A stretch of 64,000 nt of DNA from UBA1926 sp002337215 (GTDB lineage Bacteria > Planctomycetota > Phycisphaerae > Phycisphaerales > UBA1924): contig CAXBAF010000017.1 in the NCBI GenBank assembly GCA_963973795.1, positions 1 through 64,000 of the forward strand, in the 5' to 3' direction. Positions within the stretch are counted from its first letter, which is position 1; each line of letters begins with the position of its first letter. Position numbers and translations under genes: made by a program. Below are positions 42,792 through 52,197 of the stretch, piece after piece. The notes beneath the pieces were generated by a model that was not told the DNA's origin, ran no database searches, and saw nothing but the letters and a program-made list of their open reading frames with translations.

Positions 42792-45700
42792 ATGAGCACG
42801 CAGCAGACCTTGACACGTTTTTCTCGGATCTCGGGCGCCGGGATCTTGATTGCTTTTTCGGGAATGGCGGTCGCGCTGGCTGACACCGCGCCGACCCAAT
42901 CGCCCGCTCAGCGATCGTCCGCAGAGACTGGCACCGCGCACAAAGCCTCGCCGAGCGGCGAGTCGCTGCGGTCAGCGGCCGGGACGAAGCAGGACCAGCA
43001 GGCGATCCGCGAGAAGATCGATAACGATCTTCGGAACGGGAAGTACACCGAGGTGGCGAAGCTGCTCCCGACGGTGCAGCCCCAGCTCAAGGATCTGAAC
43101 GAGGTCGAACTGCTCCGCATCGTCGCCGAGCGTGCCCGGCAGCTGCTCGAAGAAGAAAAGAACCTCGGGCGTCCCGGAAGCAACAACGGCACGGGCGGCG
43201 GCGTCGTGGTCTTCGACGGCGCGGACGACTCGGCCGAGATCGACCGCGGACTCCTCGGGCCCGGCGAATGGCGCAACCCGCCGGGCGTTCCGGGCATCGG
43301 TGAGGGCTGGCGTTCGATGGATACGCACCGCCTCCGCCGCGAGAAGAGCATGCGGTACTCGCGCCTCTACCTCCGCTCTCTCTTCGGCGGCTACGCCGAT
43401 TTCAGCAACCTTGCGTTCGCCGACGCGGTCGAGGGCGCGGACGGTGGCGGCATCTGGCCCCCGCTCGCGTTGCCTTCGAACACGGTTGACTTCGACGGCG
43501 ACGGCGAGGTCTTCGACCCGTTGCCCGCCCGCCCGGTGGTGGTCTACTACCAGTTCCTCGAAGAGAGCATGACCGACATCGAATGGGACGACGGCGAGGA
43601 CAACCTCAACCAGGTCGGCCTGCGGACCAACGACGACAACGAAGACGATGTGATCGACTTCGCGGACCTCGCGGACGAGACCGACGGGATCGCGGACACC
43701 TGGCCCGCAAACCCGCAGTTTGTGAACCGGAGCGTGATCCCCCCGCCGGACCCGAACGACTTCGACGAGGAGCTCTTCCCGTTCCTGCAGGCGACCGGTC
43801 TTGGTGGGACGCGCTGGGGTGATGCCCGTCCGATCTTCCTGCACCCCGACGCGGAGGCCGCGTGGCGGCTCGCCCAGTCGCTGTACTTCGACTCGACCGA
43901 TCCGGACGCGTTCGAGGAGACGTTCGACAGCAACCAGGTGCTTGAGGAAGAAGAACGCCAACTCGTGCTCACCGCGATGCGGGTGATCGAGAGCGTGACG
44001 AACATCGTGTTCATCGAGCGGCCGGACTGGGGCGGTTTCTCGCCGGTCAACGCGCCGTTCCTCCAGAGCCTCGGCCCGGGCATCAGCTACCCGCTGAACG
44101 CGGTCGGCTGGACGCTTGATAACGCCCCTCCGACGCTCGCGGTCGATCCGGGAGGCATCCCGAGCGGGGCGCAGCCCGCGGTCACTGAGGTGCCCTGGTT
44201 CCCCGAGGATGACTACCCCTGGTTGCTGATTCTCAAGGGCAGCAACCCGGCGGACGGCGAGAACGGTGTCAACGCCACGAGCGAAACCGGCACGACCCGG
44301 AACCCACCCCCGCTTGGCGCGCCCTCGATCGATTACATCTTCACCGATCTCGACGGCGACGGGTTCCCCGATACGCCCGACAGCAACGGGGACGGCCTGC
44401 CCGACCAGGTGATCTTCAGCTCACTCGGCGCCGGCAACATCGTCCCGCTGAGCGACGCCTCGCGGAGCGTGCTCGACAACAACCTCGACACGGCCATCAG
44501 CTCGGCGGATGTCTTCGGCCCTGGCTTCGTGGTCCGGGGTCTGCAGAGCGGCCAGGGCGTCCCGTACACGGTCGGCCCGCTCCCGAACTTCCTCATGGAC
44601 ATGAACTTCGACGGCACGCTCGACAACATGCTCGACACGAACGGTGACGGCGACGCTTCGGTCATCGACATCTTCAACGACCTCGCGATCGATACCAACG
44701 CCGACGGGATCGCCGACAGCGTGTTCCCGGGTGGGACAACCGCGTCGCTCAACCCCTTCCCGTTCGACGCGATCCCGTGCGGGCTCGTCGGGCTCACCCA
44801 GAACCTCTTCGACACCCAGGACGTCGGGTTCATCGTGTACACGCTCATGGGGCAGCTGAGCCTCGCCGACGAGCACACGCGGCCCGACCGCGAGGAATTC
44901 ATCCGCGTGCTCGAGGAGAACATCGACTCGAACAACGGCGGGCTCGACATCGTCCCGGCGGGTTCGGACAAGTACGCGAACTTCATCGAGAACTTCGATA
45001 CGACGACCGAGACCGTTCCCGCGGTGGGGCTCACGCCGCACGCGCCGGGCAACTGGACGCTGGACAACTCCGGCGCAACGGCGGGCGGCTGGTCGTTCCT
45101 CGATCCGACCATGAACGCCAACGACGGCGCAGCGCCGACCGCGGACTACGCGGTGGACGACGACGACCTCTCCGCGATCGCCCTCGTGACGGGGAGCTTC
45201 CCCGATACGCAGATCCAGGGCACGGCGGTCTTCACCTCGCCGAACATCTACGGCCCCCAGGACGCGTCCGTCCGCTTCGCCTACTGGATCAACAGCGAGA
45301 GCGGTGACCCGATCCAGGACGGCGACGGACTCATCGTCCAGACATCCGCCGACAGCGGCGCGACCTGGGAAGAGCTCACGACGCTGACGAGCCAGTCGGA
45401 CGAGTGGCAGCTCGCCGAGGTTCTGATCGGTGAGACGTTGGCGGATAGCCAGACCGGTCTGCCGACCTTCCAGGTCCGGTTCATCGCCCAGAACACCGAC
45501 CCGGCCCGCGCCATCGAGATCGCGATCGACAGGATCCGGGTTCAGAACCCCTATGACTTCCGCTCGGCCACGCACGGCGGCCCGTTCTTCTCGGCCCGGA
45601 CGCTTGATCCGGGGTTCGAGACGATCCAGGTCCGCGAAGGTTTCGAGGAATTTGCCGATCAGATCGGTCAGGCCGGCGGGCTCAGCCTCGGCGACCGCAT

Positions 45701-45995
45701 CGGCCTGAGCAACCTCTACGGCATCCCGGTCTTCCCTGACGGTTCGGGCCCGGCCCCGGACCCCTGCCGGGCGGACGTGAACGGTGACGGGATTATCAGC
45801 GCCGTCGACGTGGCACTCTTCCTCGATCTGTTCAACGCGGGCGACATGCGTGCCGACTTTGCCGCCCCCGAGGGCGTGCTGGATATCTTCGACCTGCTCG
45901 CGTTCTTCAACGACGTGCAGAACTCGTTCCGCTGCATCAACGATCCCGACAACAACTTCGGGCTCAACAACCTGACCGACATCACCCCCGGGTGA
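42792..45995 (+). CDS. Large secreted protein with degenerate astacin-like domain and EF-hand tail
   Basis: About 1067 residues. A signal peptide (about 1-30) is followed by a helical stretch and several calcium-type Asp/Asn-rich loops (DLDGDGFPDTPDSNGDGLPD, DTNGDGDAS). An astacin-like domain follows. The active-site helix reads YTLMGQLSLADEHTRPDREE, where active astacins have HExxHxxGxxHExxRxDR. Thus Tyr683, Thr684, Gly687 and Asp693 replace the zinc ligands and the catalytic Glu. The Met-turn SIMHYG is YDFRSATHGG (921-930). The fold's end is IGQAGGLSLGDRIGLSNLYG. Between helix and Met-turn sits a beta-sandwich insertion (about 735-910). The C-terminus has two EF-hand/dockerin-type loops (DVNGDGIISAVD and a second). 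Probably a surface binding protein, not a protease. Confidence 0.82.
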   Translation: MSTQQTLTRFSRISGAGILIAFSGMAVALADTAPTQSPAQRSSAETGTAHKASPSGESLRSAAGTKQDQQAIREKIDNDLRNGKYTEVAKLLPTVQPQLKDLNEVELLRIVAERARQLLEEEKNLGRPGSNNGTGGGVVVFDGADDSAEIDRGLLGPGEWRNPPGVPGIGEGWRSMDTHRLRREKSMRYSRLYLRSLFGGYADFSNLAFADAVEGADGGGIWPPLALPSNTVDFDGDGEVFDPLPARPVVVYYQFLEESMTDIEWDDGEDNLNQVGLRTNDDNEDDVIDFADLADETDGIADTWPANPQFVNRSVIPPPDPNDFDEELFPFLQATGLGGTRWGDARPIFLHPDAEAAWRLAQSLYFDSTDPDAFEETFDSNQVLEEEERQLVLTAMRVIESVTNIVFIERPDWGGFSPVNAPFLQSLGPGISYPLNAVGWTLDNAPPTLAVDPGGIPSGAQPAVTEVPWFPEDDYPWLLILKGSNPADGENGVNATSETGTTRNPPPLGAPSIDYIFTDLDGDGFPDTPDSNGDGLPDQVIFSSLGAGNIVPLSDASRSVLDNNLDTAISSADVFGPGFVVRGLQSGQGVPYTVGPLPNFLMDMNFDGTLDNMLDTNGDGDASVIDIFNDLAIDTNADGIADSVFPGGTTASLNPFPFDAIPCGLVGLTQNLFDTQDVGFIVYTLMGQLSLADEHTRPDREEFIRVLEENIDSNNGGLDIVPAGSDKYANFIENFDTTTETVPAVGLTPHAPGNWTLDNSGATAGGWSFLDPTMNANDGAAPTADYAVDDDDLSAIALVTGSFPDTQIQGTAVFTSPNIYGPQDASVRFAYWINSESGDPIQDGDGLIVQTSADSGATWEELTTLTSQSDEWQLAEVLIGETLADSQTGLPTFQVRFIAQNTDPARAIEIAIDRIRVQNPYDFRSATHGGPFFSARTLDPGFETIQVREGFEEFADQIGQAGGLSLGDRIGLSNLYGIPVFPDGSGPAPDPCRADVNGDGIISAVDVALFLDLFNAGDMRADFAAPEGVLDIFDLLAFFNDVQNSFRCINDPDNNFGLNNLTDITPG

Positions 45996-46013
45996 TCGTT
46001 CCGAACCACGCCC

Positions 46014-46057
46014 GGCCCGTGAGAACGGGCCTGGCGCTTTCCCCCGCGGATCCCGCG
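46014..46057 (+). terminator. Twin hairpins between the two astacin-like genes
   Basis: GGCCCGT-GAGA-ACGGGCC (46014-46031) and CCCGCGG-ATC-CCGCGGG (about 46042-46058) follow the first gene by 19 and 47 bases. The T-run after the first is short (CTTT), so they may terminate weakly or protect the mRNA end within a two-gene unit. Confidence 0.5.
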
Positions 46058-46136
46058 GGCTGATTCAGCAACCGCTCCCCTCGTGGGGATAACCCGCCGG
46101 CCCGCACGCCGGCCGAGTTTCAGACAGGACCGATCC

Positions 46137-47795
46137 ATGAAGAGCAAGACATCGCATCTGAAGATCCCCACGATGCTGACGCTCGCGGCCGGCGCGTGCG
46201 CTGCGGCCGCCAACCCCGGGATCGTCGTGATCGACGGCCAGGGCTCGCAGCTCTCGAACGGCGAGTCAGACGCCGTCGTCCTGGGCACCGCGAACTTTAA
46301 CCGGTTTATCTCCGACGACACCATCGCCGAGAACCTCGATATCTACGCGGACCGCGAAACGATCGCGCAGATGGCGGTCTGGGTCGGTCCCGGCCCGACC
46401 AACATCCAGCCCATCCTCGCGGGCGACCCCAACGACTGGCTCGAGAACTTCCGGGCCGAGGCCGCCGCGTACTACGCCGCGAACGCCGGGCTCCCCCAGC
46501 CGGGCGTCGTGATCGGTGATGCCGGCGGCAACGGTCGCAAGAAGATGGTCCGCAGGAACGGCGGTTCTGGTCTCCGCGGCATCAAGGGCGGGGCACAGAG
46601 CTTCGATGCGGGCGGCCCGACCTCCACAGGCGATCAGCCCGACAACACGGCGCACAGCGTCAACCAGCTCTGGCCGACCATCGAACTCGACGGACGGTTT
46701 GTCGCTCAGATCCCGTACTCCTTCGACGATGACATGATCGCGGCGTGGGTATCGGCCGATCCGAGCGAAGAAGAGCTCAACGCGATCGCGGGGATCGCGA
46801 GTTCGCTGGCAACCATGCTTATCATCGAGCAGTTCGCCCCGGTGCAGTTCATTGGGTTCAACCCGCAGACGGACCCGGAGAACGGTTTCCTGCTCTTCAC
46901 CAGCGTGAGCGACGCCGATTTTGGCGACGCCCCGCGGGCCCCCAACGTGGTCAGCCGGATCGGCCGGCCCAACACTTCTGATCCTGATATCGAGCCGACC
47001 AACCTGACGCACGAGAGCTGGAGCAACTTCCCCTCGATCGTGCGGTCGCTCGGCTTCGTGCTCGGACTCGACTGGGAGCAGCGCCACCCGGACCGCGATT
47101 CGTTCATTACGGTGCAGCCTCAGAATCTTCCGCCTCAGAACTTCCCGCTCCCGATCGCGTCGCTCGACGGCAACGACGGCCCGGGTGTAACGAGGCTCGT
47201 GTCGCCCGACCCTGCCATCGGCATCGCCGGTGGACCGCTACTCTTCGACGACCTCGCGGTGCTGAGCACCGCGGAGGACACCCCCGGCTGCGGCTTCGAC
47301 CTCGATTCGATCATGCTGCTCCGTCCCTTCGCTCTCGGCGGGTCCGCGGCCTACATCATCAACGATCCGTTCCGCTACATCGATCTTGATGAAGACGGGA
47401 ACGTTGATACGACTCCGTTCGGCGCTGACGACCGGATGGCATCGCAGCCGCCGTCCGTCTTCTTCAGCGATTGCGATCTCGCCGCGATCTCCCAGATGTA
47501 CTCGGTTGAATTCCGTTGGTATTACGGGCTGAACCAGAACTGCCCGCACGACGTGAACAACGACGGCGTCCAGAGCGCCAGCGATATCCAGGCGTTCGTC
47601 GCCCTCTGGGAAGCGAGCGATCCGTCCGCGGATCTCGTCCCGCCCTTCGGCGTGATCGACATCCTCGACCTCCAGGCGTTCTCTCTGGGCGACGAGGACA
47701 ACGGCATCGGCGTCTTCACGCCGGGCTTCTGCAACGACTTCGGGCTCCCGGGCCCCGGGTTCCGTCCCGGCGGCAGCATCAGCCCGCCCGGCTGA
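46137..47795 (+). CDS. Secreted degenerate astacin-like protein with EF-hand tail (second copy)
   Basis: About 552 residues. A signal peptide (about 1-27) is followed by the mature protein, whose astacin core reads VRSLGFVLGLDWEQRHPDRD at 302-321. The zinc and catalytic positions of HExxHxxGxxH are Arg303, Ser304, Phe307 and Trp313; only Gly310 and the downstream EQ..PDRD survive. The Met-turn keeps SIM (391-393, FDLDSIMLLRPFAL), and the late helix SDCDLAAISQMYS matches LS..D..ainxlY. The C-terminus has an EF-hand-like DVNNDGVQSASDIQAF and a second loop before a proline-rich end. It follows the first copy by 141 bp and is likely co-expressed. AGGA precedes the start. It cannot act as an astacin protease; a binding role is inferred. 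Confidence 0.82.
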   Translation: MKSKTSHLKIPTMLTLAAGACAAAANPGIVVIDGQGSQLSNGESDAVVLGTANFNRFISDDTIAENLDIYADRETIAQMAVWVGPGPTNIQPILAGDPNDWLENFRAEAAAYYAANAGLPQPGVVIGDAGGNGRKKMVRRNGGSGLRGIKGGAQSFDAGGPTSTGDQPDNTAHSVNQLWPTIELDGRFVAQIPYSFDDDMIAAWVSADPSEEELNAIAGIASSLATMLIIEQFAPVQFIGFNPQTDPENGFLLFTSVSDADFGDAPRAPNVVSRIGRPNTSDPDIEPTNLTHESWSNFPSIVRSLGFVLGLDWEQRHPDRDSFITVQPQNLPPQNFPLPIASLDGNDGPGVTRLVSPDPAIGIAGGPLLFDDLAVLSTAEDTPGCGFDLDSIMLLRPFALGGSAAYIINDPFRYIDLDEDGNVDTTPFGADDRMASQPPSVFFSDCDLAAISQMYSVEFRWYYGLNQNCPHDVNNDGVQSASDIQAFVALWEASDPSADLVPPFGVIDILDLQAFSLGDEDNGIGVFTPGFCNDFGLPGPGFRPGGSISPPG

Positions 47796-47824
47796 TCGCA
47801 CCCAACAATCGGTTTCGACCCCTG

Positions 47825-47848
47825 CCCCGCCGATCAGGCGGGGTTTTT
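47825..47848 (+). terminator. Rho-independent terminator
   Basis: CCCCGCC-GATCA-GGCGGGG followed by TTTTT, 30 bases past the stop of the second astacin-like gene. It ends the two-gene unit before the convergent putA. The rest of the spacer to 47999 shows no further feature. Confidence 0.9.
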
Positions 47849-47999
47849 CATTGGATTCGCAGACGCCAAGGGGAAAGCGGACCGCCCTCACCTCGGTCGG
47901 AGCCCTTCGGGTCCATCGCAGCCGAGTCTCTTTCAGGCCACGCCCGCGCGACGCCAGTACGTCGGCCGAGCGTCGGCCCGGCCCCGATCGGCTCGTTGT

Positions 48000-50900
48000 T
48001 CAGAGTTCGGGTGCGAACCCGCTCCGCAGCGTGTTCTCGCAGCACGCTCTCGGATCGGTGAAGTGGGTGAGATAGTCCTTGCCGCCCGCCTTGGTGCCGA
48101 TGCCGGACATGCCGGCCCCGCCGAACGGCTGGCGGGCGACGACCGCGCCCGTGCACTTCTGGTTGATGTAGAGGTTGCCCACCCGGATCTCGCGCTTGGC
48201 CCGCGCGATGTGCTCGGGCTTGCGGGTGAACACGCCCCCCGTGAGCTTGTAGGGGCTCGCGTTGACGATATCGAGCGCCTCATCGAACGAGCGGGCGTGG
48301 AAGACACCGAGGACCGGGCCGAAGATCTCCTCGCTGCCGATCACGTGGTTCATCGTGACCCCGCTGAAGATGTGCGGGGCGACGTAGTGCCGCCCGGTCG
48401 TTTCTTCGAGCCCCTCGGGGATCTCGAGCTCGAGCTCGAGCGAGGCTTCTCGTTTGCCCTGTTCGATGTACTGCTCGATCGCGAGCTTGGCGGCCGCGTC
48501 GATCACGGGGCCGACATCCGTCCCGGGGTGCCGCGGGTCGCCGACGATCAGCGAACGCGTGGACTCGATCAGCCGCTCCATAAACAGCCGGGTCGCGTCG
48601 CCGGACGGGCCCTCGGGATCAACGACGATGCACCGGCTGCACGCGCTGCACTTCTGGCCCTGGAAGCCGAAGGCGGAGTATCGCACGCCCAGCACCGCCT
48701 CGTCGAGGTCGGCCGACGAATCGATGATGATCGCGTTCTTGCCGCCCATCTCGCAGACGACCTTTTTGACGTTGTCCTGACCGGGCCGGGTCTGCCCCGA
48801 GGCGGCGATGATGTCGAGCCCGACGGCCTTGGAGCCCGTGAACGCCACCATGCACACGCGGGGGTCGCGGACGAGCTGAGCGCCCACCGTCTCGCCGCGG
48901 GCGTGGCAGTAGTGCAGCACCTCTCTGGGAACGCCCGCGCTCCAGAGGATGTCGCAGATGACCTTCGCGATGCCGGGCGTCTGCTCGGCCGGCTTGGCGA
49001 TCACGGTGTTGCCGCACGAGAGTGCCGCGGTGACCATACCCGTGAAGATCGCGGCCGGGAAATTCCAGGGGCTGATGACGACCGCGACACCCTTGGGCTG
49101 GTACCACTGCTCGTCGAGCTCGCCGATGAACCGGCCGAGCCGCTGGGGGCTGAACATCGGCGCGGCGCAGCGGGCGTAGTACTCGCAGAAGTCGATCGCC
49201 TCGCAGATGTCCGCGTCCGCCTCGGCCCAGGTCTTGCCCGCCTCTTTGACCATGACACCCGAGAGTTCATCGCGGCGCTGCCGTATCAACCCAGCCGCGC
49301 GGACGATGATGTTGCACCGCTCGACGGCGTCGGTATCGCGCCAATCGGGGAAGGCCGCCTTGGCGGTCCCGACCATCTGGTCGGCCATCTCGACGCCCAC
49401 CATCGACCCCGCGTCGGGAACCACGCACTCCTTGACGGCGTCGCCGAACGCCTTGTGCTGCGCCCGGTCGGCGAAGTTCCGCAGCGGCTCGTTCACGAAC
49501 GCCTTGCCGTCGCCCACCCCCGGGAAGGACGGGCTGAGCTGGTGCCGATCGGCGGCGATCTCATGCAGATCGGGCTTGGGCTCCGCGTTGTCGTCCTTGG
49601 GCGCAGGCGGCGCGAGCAGCACCCCCGCGTCCTTCTCATCCAGGACGCTCGCCTTGAGCCAGCTCTCGTTGCTCGTGTTCTCCAGCAGCCGGCGGACGAG
49701 GTACGCCATCCCCGGGATCATCTCGCCCACGGGGACATACTCGCGGATCCGCAGGCCCATCTCGGCGGCCGCGAACTTGAGCTGGTCGGCCATGCCGTGC
49801 AGCATCTGGAACTCGACCGCTTCACGCGGGATATCACGCTTCTCGGCGGCCGCGAGCGTCGCGGCGATCGACCGAGCGTTGTGGCTCCCGAGCGCGAGCT
49901 TCACGCCCCCCTCGCCCGGCTTCATGGGCGTGGCATCGAGGAAAACCTCCGCCATCTGCTCGAAGCATCGGTCGGTCATCCACTTCTCAGGCCAGACCGG
50001 GCAGGGCCACCCCATCTGCTCGGCGTGGATCGTCTCGTAGTCCCAGTACGCACCCTTCACCAGACGGACAGTCAGCACGCGTCCGGTCCGCTTGGTCCAC
50101 TCGACGACCCGCTTGGCGTCCTCGACACCCGATTTCAAATACGCCTGCATCGCGAGCCCGGCGTCAAAGTCGACCTGCTCGCACGCACGGAACCAGAGGT
50201 CGAGCGTGAGGTCTTTGAAGTCCGCCTGCTCGGTGTCCATGTTGATGAACACGCCTCGCTCGCGCGCCGCTTCGAGGATCGGGATCAGCCGGCTGTGAGC
50301 GTCTTTGATCGCCCCCTCCGGATCGATCGGGTCGTACTTGGCGCTCAGCGAGCTGATCTTGATCGACACGTTTGTCCGTGGGACCACGCCGAGATGGTCG
50401 CGCTCGAGGACGGGTTTCTCTTGCCACCCGCTGACCCGTTCGGTGAGATTGGTCACCAGGTCGAGGTACTTGTCCTTGTACGAGTCCGCCTCCGCGTCCG
50501 AGACGCACGCCTCGCCGAGCAGGTCCACGCTGAAGGCGATGCCCTGGTCCCAGAGCTTCTTGAGGCCGGGCAGCGCGCTGGCGGCGTCGGTGCCCGCGAT
50601 GAACTTCTCGCCCATCGACGTGATCTGCCCCGCGATGGTCTTGGTCGTCAGGCCCTTCGCGATGCCGCCCATCTTCAGGCCGACGTCCATCCCCGCCGGC
50701 AGTTTCACGCCAGGCTGGGTCAGGTAATCCATCAGATGGTCGTGCACCATGTCGGGGGTTGTGAGCACCGGAAAGGCATCGACGAAGCGGAAGAGCTGGA
50801 CCTTGAACTCCTGGTCCTTCATCGCCCAGTCCATCATCTTGTCGCTGTAGAACTTTGCCGATAGCAGGCCCGCCTTGTGCGCGCGCGCATGGCGGAGCAT

Positions 50901-51017
50901 CTCCCCGCCGATCGCGCTGATCCGCGGCTCGAGCTCGCCCGAGACCGCGGGGGGGACGGCGAAGTCGGCTTTACCGACCGGCTTCGACCGCTTCGAGCGT
51001 GACGTGAACAGCGGCAT
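48000..51017 (-). CDS. putA: Bifunctional proline dehydrogenase / L-glutamate-gamma-semialdehyde dehydrogenase
   Basis: 1005 residues, a 'minimal' PutA without the N-terminal ribbon-helix-helix DNA-binding domain of E. coli. It oxidises proline to glutamate. The FAD-dependent PRODH barrel spans about 130-460 (NVSIKISSLSAKYDP, TVRLVKGAYWDYET, EYVPVGEMIPGMAYLVRRLL). The aldehyde dehydrogenase spans about 530-1000 (VAVVISPWNFPAAIFTGMVT, FTGSKAVGL, EMGGKNAIII with the general base Glu, FGFQGQKCSACSR with the catalytic Cys). All catalytic residues are present. AGGAG precedes the start. It is convergent with the astacin-like genes and divergent from ribF. Confidence 0.95.
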   Translation of the reverse strand: MPLFTSRSKRSKPVGKADFAVPPAVSGELEPRISAIGGEMLRHARAHKAGLLSAKFYSDKMMDWAMKDQEFKVQLFRFVDAFPVLTTPDMVHDHLMDYLTQPGVKLPAGMDVGLKMGGIAKGLTTKTIAGQITSMGEKFIAGTDAASALPGLKKLWDQGIAFSVDLLGEACVSDAEADSYKDKYLDLVTNLTERVSGWQEKPVLERDHLGVVPRTNVSIKISSLSAKYDPIDPEGAIKDAHSRLIPILEAARERGVFINMDTEQADFKDLTLDLWFRACEQVDFDAGLAMQAYLKSGVEDAKRVVEWTKRTGRVLTVRLVKGAYWDYETIHAEQMGWPCPVWPEKWMTDRCFEQMAEVFLDATPMKPGEGGVKLALGSHNARSIAATLAAAEKRDIPREAVEFQMLHGMADQLKFAAAEMGLRIREYVPVGEMIPGMAYLVRRLLENTSNESWLKASVLDEKDAGVLLAPPAPKDDNAEPKPDLHEIAADRHQLSPSFPGVGDGKAFVNEPLRNFADRAQHKAFGDAVKECVVPDAGSMVGVEMADQMVGTAKAAFPDWRDTDAVERCNIIVRAAGLIRQRRDELSGVMVKEAGKTWAEADADICEAIDFCEYYARCAAPMFSPQRLGRFIGELDEQWYQPKGVAVVISPWNFPAAIFTGMVTAALSCGNTVIAKPAEQTPGIAKVICDILWSAGVPREVLHYCHARGETVGAQLVRDPRVCMVAFTGSKAVGLDIIAASGQTRPGQDNVKKVVCEMGGKNAIIIDSSADLDEAVLGVRYSAFGFQGQKCSACSRCIVVDPEGPSGDATRLFMERLIESTRSLIVGDPRHPGTDVGPVIDAAAKLAIEQYIEQGKREASLELELEIPEGLEETTGRHYVAPHIFSGVTMNHVIGSEEIFGPVLGVFHARSFDEALDIVNASPYKLTGGVFTRKPEHIARAKREIRVGNLYINQKCTGAVVARQPFGGAGMSGIGTKAGGKDYLTHFTDPRACCENTLRSGFAPEL

Positions 51018-51072
51018 GCGGAACTCCTGGCAGACAGACCGTCTCGGCAGCGATCGATCAAGGAAAAACCAC

Positions 51073-51111
51073 TCGTCCCGAATCGTCGCTCATATTCTAG
51101 ATGCGGGACGA
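51073..51111. promoter_or_regulatory. Inverted repeat in the putA/ribF divergent promoter region
   Basis: TCGTCCCG (51073-51080) and CGGGACGA (51104-51111) are perfect inverted copies with a 23-base AT-richer centre (CTCATATTCTAGATG) that may contain promoter -10 elements for either gene. It lies 56 bp from the putA start. Since this PutA lacks its own repressor domain, a separate regulator might bind here. Speculative. Confidence 0.35.
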
Positions 51112-51195
51112 TACACCCAAGGGGGTACGCCGTCGAGACATCGCGGAAGGCTGCGCGCCGACCGCCGCCCCCCCGCCGCCCCTAACCTATCGGCA

Positions 51196-52197
51196 ATGCC
51201 GGGGACCGTGGTGACCATCGGGAACTTCGACGGCGTGCACAGGGGGCACGCGACGCTCATCGAGCGCGCCCGCGACCTTGCAAGGCCCACCGGCAGCGAG
51301 GGAAGCCGGGTGGTCGCGCTCTCGTTCGACCCGCACCCCAAGTCGGTGCTCCGACCGGGGACGGAGCCCGAGCGGCTGACGACGTTCGCCCAGCGTTCCC
51401 GCCTCCTGCGGGACGCCGGGGCCGACGAGGTTCTGCGTCTCGAGCCCGACTCGGGGCTTCTCGGCATGTCGCCCACCGGCTTCCTCAAGCACATCCACGA
51501 ATCGTTCTCGCCCAAGGCGATGGTCGAGGGGGCCGACTTCCACTTCGGCAAGGGGCGGTCCGGACACATCGACGAGCTGAGGATGATCGGCGACCGCCTG
51601 GGCTTCGCAGTGGAGGTCGTCGAGCCAGTCGAGGTCGTGCTGGGCGATGATTCGATCGTGACGGCCTCGAGCTCGATCGCCCGCTGGCTGCTCGCGCACG
51701 GACGCGTCCGCGACGCGGCGATTGTTCTGGGCCGACTCCACGAGGTCACGGGTGAGGTCGTCCGGGGTGACCGGCGAGGCCGGGGGCTGGGCTTCCCGAC
51801 GGCGAACGTGCGCACGCAGCAGGTCGCGCCGGACGCCGGGGTCTACGCCTGCATCGCGGTCCTGCCAGGCGGCGCGGAGGTGCCCGCGGCGGTCCACGTC
51901 GGCGAACGCCCCACGATCGGGGACGGGGCGCACCGCGTCGAGGCCCACCTGCTCGGGCTCCCGACGAGCTTCGGGAACGGATCCGCGCCCGACGCGTGGT
52001 CGCCGGTCGGGGAACTCCCCGAGTACGGCTGGGGGATCGCGCTGCGGTTCGTCAGCCGGCTGCGCGACCCGATCGGGTTCGGGTCGCTCGAACGACTGAG
52101 AGATCAGCTGTCGCGGGATTGTGCGCGCGCAGCCGAGCGTTTGGAGTCTGAGTGTTCGGCTTCGGCGCGTTCGGCCGGAGACAGGGAGACGGCATGA
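51196..52197 (+). CDS. ribF: Bifunctional riboflavin kinase / FMN adenylyltransferase
   Basis: About 333 residues. It makes FMN from riboflavin and then FAD. The N-terminal adenylyltransferase has VTIGNFDGVHRGHATLIERA and SFDPHPKSVL, with the later VVLGDDSIVTASSSIARWLL. The C-terminal kinase has VVRGDRRGRGLGFPTANVRT and a GVYACIAVL strand with the catalytic Glu in RVEAHLLGL. The start at 51196 gives MPGTVVTIGNFDG, the family N-terminus; the frame upstream is not conserved. No FMN riboswitch elements are seen in the leader. The stop overlaps the start of the DHH gene (ATGA, 52194-52197). Confidence 0.94.
   Translation: MPGTVVTIGNFDGVHRGHATLIERARDLARPTGSEGSRVVALSFDPHPKSVLRPGTEPERLTTFAQRSRLLRDAGADEVLRLEPDSGLLGMSPTGFLKHIHESFSPKAMVEGADFHFGKGRSGHIDELRMIGDRLGFAVEVVEPVEVVLGDDSIVTASSSIARWLLAHGRVRDAAIVLGRLHEVTGEVVRGDRRGRGLGFPTANVRTQQVAPDAGVYACIAVLPGGAEVPAAVHVGERPTIGDGAHRVEAHLLGLPTSFGNGSAPDAWSPVGELPEYGWGIALRFVSRLRDPIGFGSLERLRDQLSRDCARAAERLESECSASARSAGDRETA

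Noticed and set aside
48063..50864. Long plus-strand frame opposite putA
   Set aside because: Antisense shadow of PutA, which is intact in all catalytic motifs.
51018..51195. FMN riboswitch upstream of ribF
   Set aside because: The conserved FMN aptamer segments are absent; the spacer is only 178 bp and shared with putA.
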